Below are positions 6,757-9,956 of a stretch of DNA of 9,956 bases, piece after piece. The DNA is from an uncultured Burkholderiales bacterium (GTDB taxonomy: Bacteria > Pseudomonadota > Gammaproteobacteria > Burkholderiales > Burkholderiaceae_C). Position numbers and translations under genes: made by a program. Within the stretch, counting starts at the first letter, position 1; every line of letters starts with the position of its first letter. The stretch is taken from positions 1 to 9,956 of the forward strand of contig CAIODK010000098.1 in assembly GCA_903856995.1 (NCBI GenBank), written 5' to 3'. The notes beneath the pieces were generated by a model. That model was not told where the DNA came from, ran no database searches, and worked only from the letters and a program-made list of their open reading frames with translations.

Positions 6757-7923
6757 ATGTACTCAGCTGACAACGCAAGCCTGCAAGGCGCCCTCGCGGG
6801 CTTGCGCGTGATTGACCTAACGGGCGTGGTGCTGGGCCCCTACGCCACCCAAATCTTAGGCGACTACGGCGCCGACGTCATCAAAATCGAACCACCAGGC
6901 GGCGACATCATGCGCCACGCGGGCCCCATGAAACACCCGGGCATGGGCCATATCTTCATCAATGCCAACCGCAACAAACGCTCGGTGGTGTTGGACCTGC
7001 GCAAACCTGAGCAACGCGAAAAATTGCTAGCCCTGTGCAAAACCGCCGACGTGTTGACCTACAACATTCGCCCAGCCTCCATGGCGCGTTTGGGTTTGTC
7101 ATTTGACGCCCTGCACGCCATCAACCCACGTTTGGTGGTGTGCGGCGCGTATGGCTACAGCGAAGGTGGCCCCTACTCCGACTGGCCCGCCTACGACGAC
7201 CTGATCCAAGGCGCAGCCTGCGTGCCTTGGTTGATGACGCAAAGCGGCAGCCCTGAACCACGCTACGTGCCAGCCACCTTCGCCGACCGAGTGACGGGGC
7301 TCAACATGGTGCACGCCGTGTTGGCCGCCGTCATTGCCCGCTACCGCACGGGCTTGGGCCAGCATGTGGAAGTCCCTATGTTTGAGTGTTTGCTGCAATT
7401 TGTATTGGGCGAGCATTTGGGTGGAGAAACTTGGCAACCCCCCATCGCCCCCATGGGGCATGCCCGCATGTTGTCGGTCAACCGCAAGCCCTACCCAACG
7501 CAAGACGGCTACATCTGCGCTCTCATGTACAACGACGCACACTGGCAAGCCTTCTTAGGACTCATCGGTCAAACCGATTTGTTCACCACGGACGCTCGCT
7601 TTGGTACGCAAGTGGCCCGCATGAAACACATCGATGCACTCTATGCCTTTGTGGGCGAACACCTGCGCACACGCACCAGCGCGCAGTGGATGAAAGACTT
7701 CACCGCACACGACATCCCCGTCATGCCCATGATGAAGCTCGACGACTTGCTGACCGATCCGCACCTCGCAGCTACCCAAGCCTGGCTCGATGTGCCGCAC
7801 CCGCACGAAGGTTTGCTACGCCAGTTGCGCCCGCCTGTGCGCATGAGCGGCACCCCCACCGGTGTCTGGCGCGGCGCACCGCGTCTGGGTGAGCACACCG
7901 ACGAAGTACTCAGTAGCCTCTGA
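6757..7923 (+). CDS. CaiB/BaiF family (class III) CoA-transferase
   Basis: A 388-residue cytoplasmic enzyme of the class III CoA-transferases, which move CoA between carboxylic acids through an aspartyl-CoA intermediate. The N-terminal signature is LAGLRVIDLTGVVLGPYATQ, followed by LGDYGADVIKIEPPGGD (34-50) and NRNKRSVVLDL. The likely catalytic aspartate is Asp177 in ATFADRVTG, where formyl-CoA transferase has its active-site Asp. The small domain has NRKPYPTQDGYI. The length matches the family. The gene starts nine bases after the Bug protein stop without a good Shine-Dalgarno, so translation may be coupled. The substrate pair is unknown: succinyl- or acetyl-CoA as donor and a dicarboxylate or hydroxyacid as acceptor are guesses. 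Transcription may stop at the palindrome 31 bases downstream. Confidence 0.94.
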   Translation: MYSADNASLQGALAGLRVIDLTGVVLGPYATQILGDYGADVIKIEPPGGDIMRHAGPMKHPGMGHIFINANRNKRSVVLDLRKPEQREKLLALCKTADVLTYNIRPASMARLGLSFDALHAINPRLVVCGAYGYSEGGPYSDWPAYDDLIQGAACVPWLMTQSGSPEPRYVPATFADRVTGLNMVHAVLAAVIARYRTGLGQHVEVPMFECLLQFVLGEHLGGETWQPPIAPMGHARMLSVNRKPYPTQDGYICALMYNDAHWQAFLGLIGQTDLFTTDARFGTQVARMKHIDALYAFVGEHLRTRTSAQWMKDFTAHDIPVMPMMKLDDLLTDPHLAATQAWLDVPHPHEGLLRQLRPPVRMSGTPTGVWRGAPRLGEHTDEVLSSL

Positions 7924-7951
7924 CCCACGGCTCTGTACACACGACGCCCAC

Positions 7952-7978
7952 AAAAAAGCCCGCTCATGAGCGGGCTTT
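7952..7978 (-). terminator. Palindromic terminator for cytochrome c4, possibly bidirectional
   Basis: A perfect palindrome has arms AAAGCCCGCTCA (7955-7966) and TGAGCGGGCTTT (7967-7978). Read on the minus strand, the hairpin is followed by a six-T run, a strong terminator 19 bases after the cytochrome stop. On the plus strand the run is only TTT then GGCTT, so it is weaker for the CoA-transferase. It lies between two convergent genes. Confidence 0.92.
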
Positions 7979-7997
7979 GGCTTGTGCACCGACCCGA

Positions 7998-8660
7998 TCA
8001 GCGGAACTTGCTTTGCGGAATGGTCTTTAAATCACCTTGTTGCGCTGCCACGTAGTTGGCCAACTCCTTGAGCTCGGTTGTGCTGAACTGCTTAGCCACA
8101 CCACCCATCACGCCGTTGCTACGACCCCATTTGGCATTACCCTCCACCTTGTAGGACTTCAAAGCCACGTACAAGTAGTCGGCGTTTTGACCGGCAATCT
8201 TGGGATAGCTCGCATCAATCGGCTTGGCAAAGTTCGCACCGTGGCATGACGTACATGCGCCCTTGGTCAACAAGGACGCAACGTTGCCGGATGGCTCAGT
8301 CGCTTTGTCTGGCAATACGGCGCCGTCGACCTTGCCGTGGTTGGCGTAGTAAGCGGAGATGTCAGCGATGTCTTTGTCAGTCAAGCTGTCTGCGATGCCT
8401 CGCATGGTCGGGTGTTTGCGATCACCTTTTTTGTAATCATTCAACACGGTGCTGATGTATTTTTCACTTTGGCCCGAAATTTTGGGCACTTTGTACACTT
8501 CAGGGAAGCTGGCTTGATAACCAATAATTCCATGACAGCCAATGCACATGGCAATTTTTTGCGAGCCTGCGTTAGCATCGCCTTTGACGTCTTGCGCGAA
8601 TGAAAACGTAGACACAACAGATACAGTGACAGCAAAAGCGATCGAAACAAACTTTTTCAT
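7998..8660 (-). CDS. Diheme cytochrome c, c4 type
   Basis: A 220-residue periplasmic electron carrier with two class I heme domains. A signal peptide (MKKFVSIAFAVTVSVV, cleavage probably after FSFA at residue 22) leads to domain 1, with CIGCH at 39-43 and probable axial Met86 in HPTMRG. Domain 2 has CTSCH at 136-140 and probable axial Met185 in NGVMGG. Each half carries a related PKIxGQ..xY block (59-68 and 153-162), showing the internal duplication typical of cytochrome c4. Such proteins carry electrons from the bc1 complex to terminal oxidases, so the ctaCD oxidase in this window is a plausible acceptor. The gene has no strong Shine-Dalgarno. Its promoter must lie in the 55-base divergent spacer with the FNR-type box. 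A terminator follows the stop. Confidence 0.93.
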   Translation of the reverse strand: MKKFVSIAFAVTVSVVSTFSFAQDVKGDANAGSQKIAMCIGCHGIIGYQASFPEVYKVPKISGQSEKYISTVLNDYKKGDRKHPTMRGIADSLTDKDIADISAYYANHGKVDGAVLPDKATEPSGNVASLLTKGACTSCHGANFAKPIDASYPKIAGQNADYLYVALKSYKVEGNAKWGRSNGVMGGVAKQFSTTELKELANYVAAQQGDLKTIPQSKFR

Positions 8661-8683
8661 TTAGAAACCACAATCCCTAGAGG

Positions 8684-8697
8684 TTGATATAGATCAA
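8684..8697. promoter_or_regulatory. Perfect FNR/Anr-type operator in divergent promoter
   Basis: TTGATATAGATCAA matches the FNR/Anr consensus TTGAT-N4-ATCAA at every defined position. Its centre (8690.5) is about 30 bases from the cytochrome c4 ATG and 25 bases from the moxR ATG. A class II activator site sits at -41.5, which would place either transcription start inside the coding sequence. The box overlaps the candidate moxR -10 (AATAAT, 8697-8702) and a possible minus-strand -10 (TATATC), so repression at low oxygen fits better than activation. Confidence 0.75.
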
Positions 8698-8715
8698 ATA
8701 ATAGACGGAAAAACG

Positions 8716-9570
8716 ATGAAATTTAAAGGCACAGACAACTACGTTGCAACTCAAGACTTGATGTTGGCCGTTAACGCGGCTATCGCACTCAAGCGACCCT
8801 TGCTAGTCAAGGGTGAACCGGGCACAGGCAAGACTATGCTTGCAGAAGAGGTGGCCTCATCCCTGGGTTTACCCTTGTTGCAATGGCACATCAAATCAAC
8901 CACCAAGGCCCAGCAAGGCCTGTACGAGTACGACGCCGTCAGTCGTTTGCGTGATAGCCAGATGGCTGACCCCGAGAGCAAAGAGCGGGTACGAGACATC
9001 AACAACTACATCCTCAAAGGGGTGTTGTGGCAGGCATTCACCGCCGACGAACCCGTCGCATTGCTGATCGATGAGATCGACAAAGCCGACATTGAGTTCC
9101 CCAACGACTTGTTGCGCGAGCTCGACCGCATGGAGTTTTATTGCTACGAGACACGTCAGCTCATCAAAGCCAAAACGCGTCCTCTGGTATTCATCACCTC
9201 AAACAATGAAAAAGAATTGCCCGATGCGTTCTTGCGTCGCTGCTTCTTTCACTACATCAAATTCCCAGACGCCGATACCATGCGCCACATCGTGGCCGTG
9301 CACTTCCCCAACATCAAACAAGAGTTGCTGTCGGTGGCCATGAAAACTTTCTTTGACATTCGCAACTTACCCGGATTGAAAAAGAAGCCCTCCACCAGCG
9401 AGCTCATTGACTGGCTCAAACTCTTGGTGGCCGAAGACATTCCACTTGAAGCCCTGCAAACCGCCGACGACAAAGTTGCCGTTCCACCGCTCGTGGGTGC
9501 CTTGCTGAAGAACGAGCAAGACGTGAGTCTGTTTGAAAAACTGGTCTTCATGCAAAGTCGCAACCGTTAA
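8716..9570 (+). CDS. MoxR/CoxD-type AAA+ ATPase
   Basis: A 284-residue AAA+ ATPase of the MoxR group, cytoplasmic, probably hexameric. Walker A is GEPGTGKT (33-40), Walker B ALLIDEID (115-122), and sensor 1 is in FITSNNEKELPDAFLRRC with Asn163/164. Arg174/175 may act as the arginine finger. The N-terminal YVATQDLMLAVNAAIALKRP layout and length resemble CoxD, which works with the VWA protein CoxE to mature the Cu-S site of CO dehydrogenase. MoxR proteins generally act with VWA partners as chaperones for metal insertion or complex assembly. A VWA gene follows two genes later in the same operon. GGA lies seven bases before ATG 8716. The gene is divergent from cytochrome c4 and shares its FNR box. 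The client is not shown by the window. Confidence 0.93.
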   Translation: MKFKGTDNYVATQDLMLAVNAAIALKRPLLVKGEPGTGKTMLAEEVASSLGLPLLQWHIKSTTKAQQGLYEYDAVSRLRDSQMADPESKERVRDINNYILKGVLWQAFTADEPVALLIDEIDKADIEFPNDLLRELDRMEFYCYETRQLIKAKTRPLVFITSNNEKELPDAFLRRCFFHYIKFPDADTMRHIVAVHFPNIKQELLSVAMKTFFDIRNLPGLKKKPSTSELIDWLKLLVAEDIPLEALQTADDKVAVPPLVGALLKNEQDVSLFEKLVFMQSRNR

Positions 9571-9583
9571 AGAAAGCCCCGCT

Positions 9584-9799
9584 ATGTTTGCATCTCTCAT
9601 TGAAGGTTTGACCGACGCCATGGGCTTTGTGGTCGGCGCCCTGCTTGGCTACGGCGTGGGCGTGACGTTTGGGTTGAACTTGTTTGCTGAAGGCTATGGC
9701 ACGGGCAGCATCATCGCCATCTTGCTGGTCGGCATCGGCGGTGGCATGGGTCTGCAAGCTGCCCGTCACTTACGTGCACCTAAAAAAACGGCCGAATAA
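9584..9799 (+). CDS. Small two-helix membrane protein of unknown function
   Basis: A 71-residue protein from ATG 9584, 13 bases after the moxR stop and 9 bases before the VWA gene, so almost certainly in the same operon. It has two hydrophobic, glycine-rich segments (about 13-33 and 40-60) with closely packed glycines (GALLGYGVGVTFG and GIGGGMG), and a basic tail RHLRAPKKTAE. The shape suggests an inner-membrane hairpin with helix-packing glycines; the positive-inside rule would put the tail in the cytoplasm. I do not recognise the family. Its place between an AAA+ ATPase and a VWA protein suggests it anchors or partners that pair, but this is inference from position only. No strong ribosome site is seen, so translation may be coupled. 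Confidence 0.75.
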   Translation: MFASLIEGLTDAMGFVVGALLGYGVGVTFGLNLFAEGYGTGSIIAILLVGIGGGMGLQAARHLRAPKKTAE

Positions 9800-9808
9800 A
9801 CAACCGCC

Positions 9809-9956
9809 ATGCTGATCGATTTCTTCTACACCCTGCGCGCCGCCAAACTGCCGGTCTCGGTGAAGGAGTACCTCACCCTGCTCGAAGCCTTGCAGGCCCA
9901 AGTGGTCGGCCCTGGCAGCGACGCGTGCAGCATGGACGACTTTTATTTTTTAAGCC
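9809..9956 (+). CDS. CoxE-type VWA domain-containing protein, partial (N-terminus)
   Basis: Only the first 49 codons are inside the window. The opening MLIDFFYTLRAAKLPVSVKE followed by YLTLLEALQAQVV and MDDFYFLS is the typical start of CoxE-like VWA proteins, whose von Willebrand A domain with a MIDAS metal site would lie further downstream, outside the window. CoxE-type proteins pair with MoxR/CoxD ATPases. The gene begins nine bases after the small membrane protein stop, with no good Shine-Dalgarno, which fits coupled translation. The family call rests on the N-terminal pattern and the MoxR neighbour. The MIDAS motif cannot be checked here. Confidence 0.82.
   Translation, partial: MLIDFFYTLRAAKLPVSVKEYLTLLEALQAQVVGPGSDACSMDDFYFLS

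Noticed and set aside
7386..7892. Second open frame inside the CoA-transferase gene
   Set aside because: It overlaps the CoA-transferase in another frame; its Arg/His-rich translation has no recognisable domain.
1..9956. Mobile elements, CRISPR arrays, tRNA/rRNA genes, toxin-antitoxin or defence genes
   Set aside because: No terminal repeats, transposase or integrase motifs, regularly spaced repeats, cloverleaf sequences or known defence domains were found on either strand; coding style is even throughout.

Overview
The window looks like an ordinary chromosomal stretch from a betaproteobacterium of the order Burkholderiales, most likely Comamonadaceae (Limnohabitans/Rhodoferax-like). This is a judgement from protein flavour, not a search. 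It rests on a Bug/TctC-type binding protein next to a class III CoA-transferase, a cytochrome c oxidase subunit II fused to cytochrome c, a DUF1841 protein, and moderately GC-rich coding sequence with short spacers. I see no insertion sequence, phage gene, tRNA, rRNA or CRISPR array, and no gene-free stretch longer than about 130 bases.

Layout. (1) 1-2014, minus strand: ctaC then ctaD, subunits II and I of a heme-copper cytochrome c oxidase; ctaD runs off the left edge. A 105-base leader with nested dyads lies upstream of ctaC. (2) 2120-3034, minus: a BioC-like methyltransferase with a worn SAM-binding loop. It lies head-to-head with comF (plus), and the two starts essentially overlap. (3) 3033-4320, plus: comF then trmL (tRNA wobble 2'-O-methyltransferase). 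(4) 4446-5222, plus: fpr, a ferredoxin/flavodoxin-NADP reductase with no Shine-Dalgarno and a leader full of small dyads, closed by a textbook UUCG-loop terminator. (5) 5291-7923, plus: a DUF1841 protein, a Bug-family solute-binding protein and a CaiB/BaiF-type CoA-transferase, the last two only 9 bases apart. A perfect palindromic terminator serves the minus-strand neighbour and perhaps this operon too. (6) 7998-8660, minus: a diheme cytochrome c4-type protein. (7) 8716-9956, plus: a MoxR/CoxD-type AAA+ ATPase, a 71-residue two-helix membrane protein and the start of a CoxE-type VWA protein.

How they fit together. Three parts concern aerobic electron flow: the caa3-like oxidase, the periplasmic cytochrome c4 that could feed it, and the NADPH/ferredoxin reductase. 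The most informative regulatory signal is a perfect FNR-type box (TTGAT-N4-ATCAA, 8684-8697) in the 55-base divergent promoter between cytochrome c4 and the MoxR operon. Its distance to both start codons does not fit class II activation and suggests oxygen-dependent repression instead. The AAA+/small membrane protein/VWA trio is a metal- or cofactor-insertion chaperone type of system whose client is not visible here. It is the least understood module in the window. The rest is recognisable housekeeping or metabolic content.
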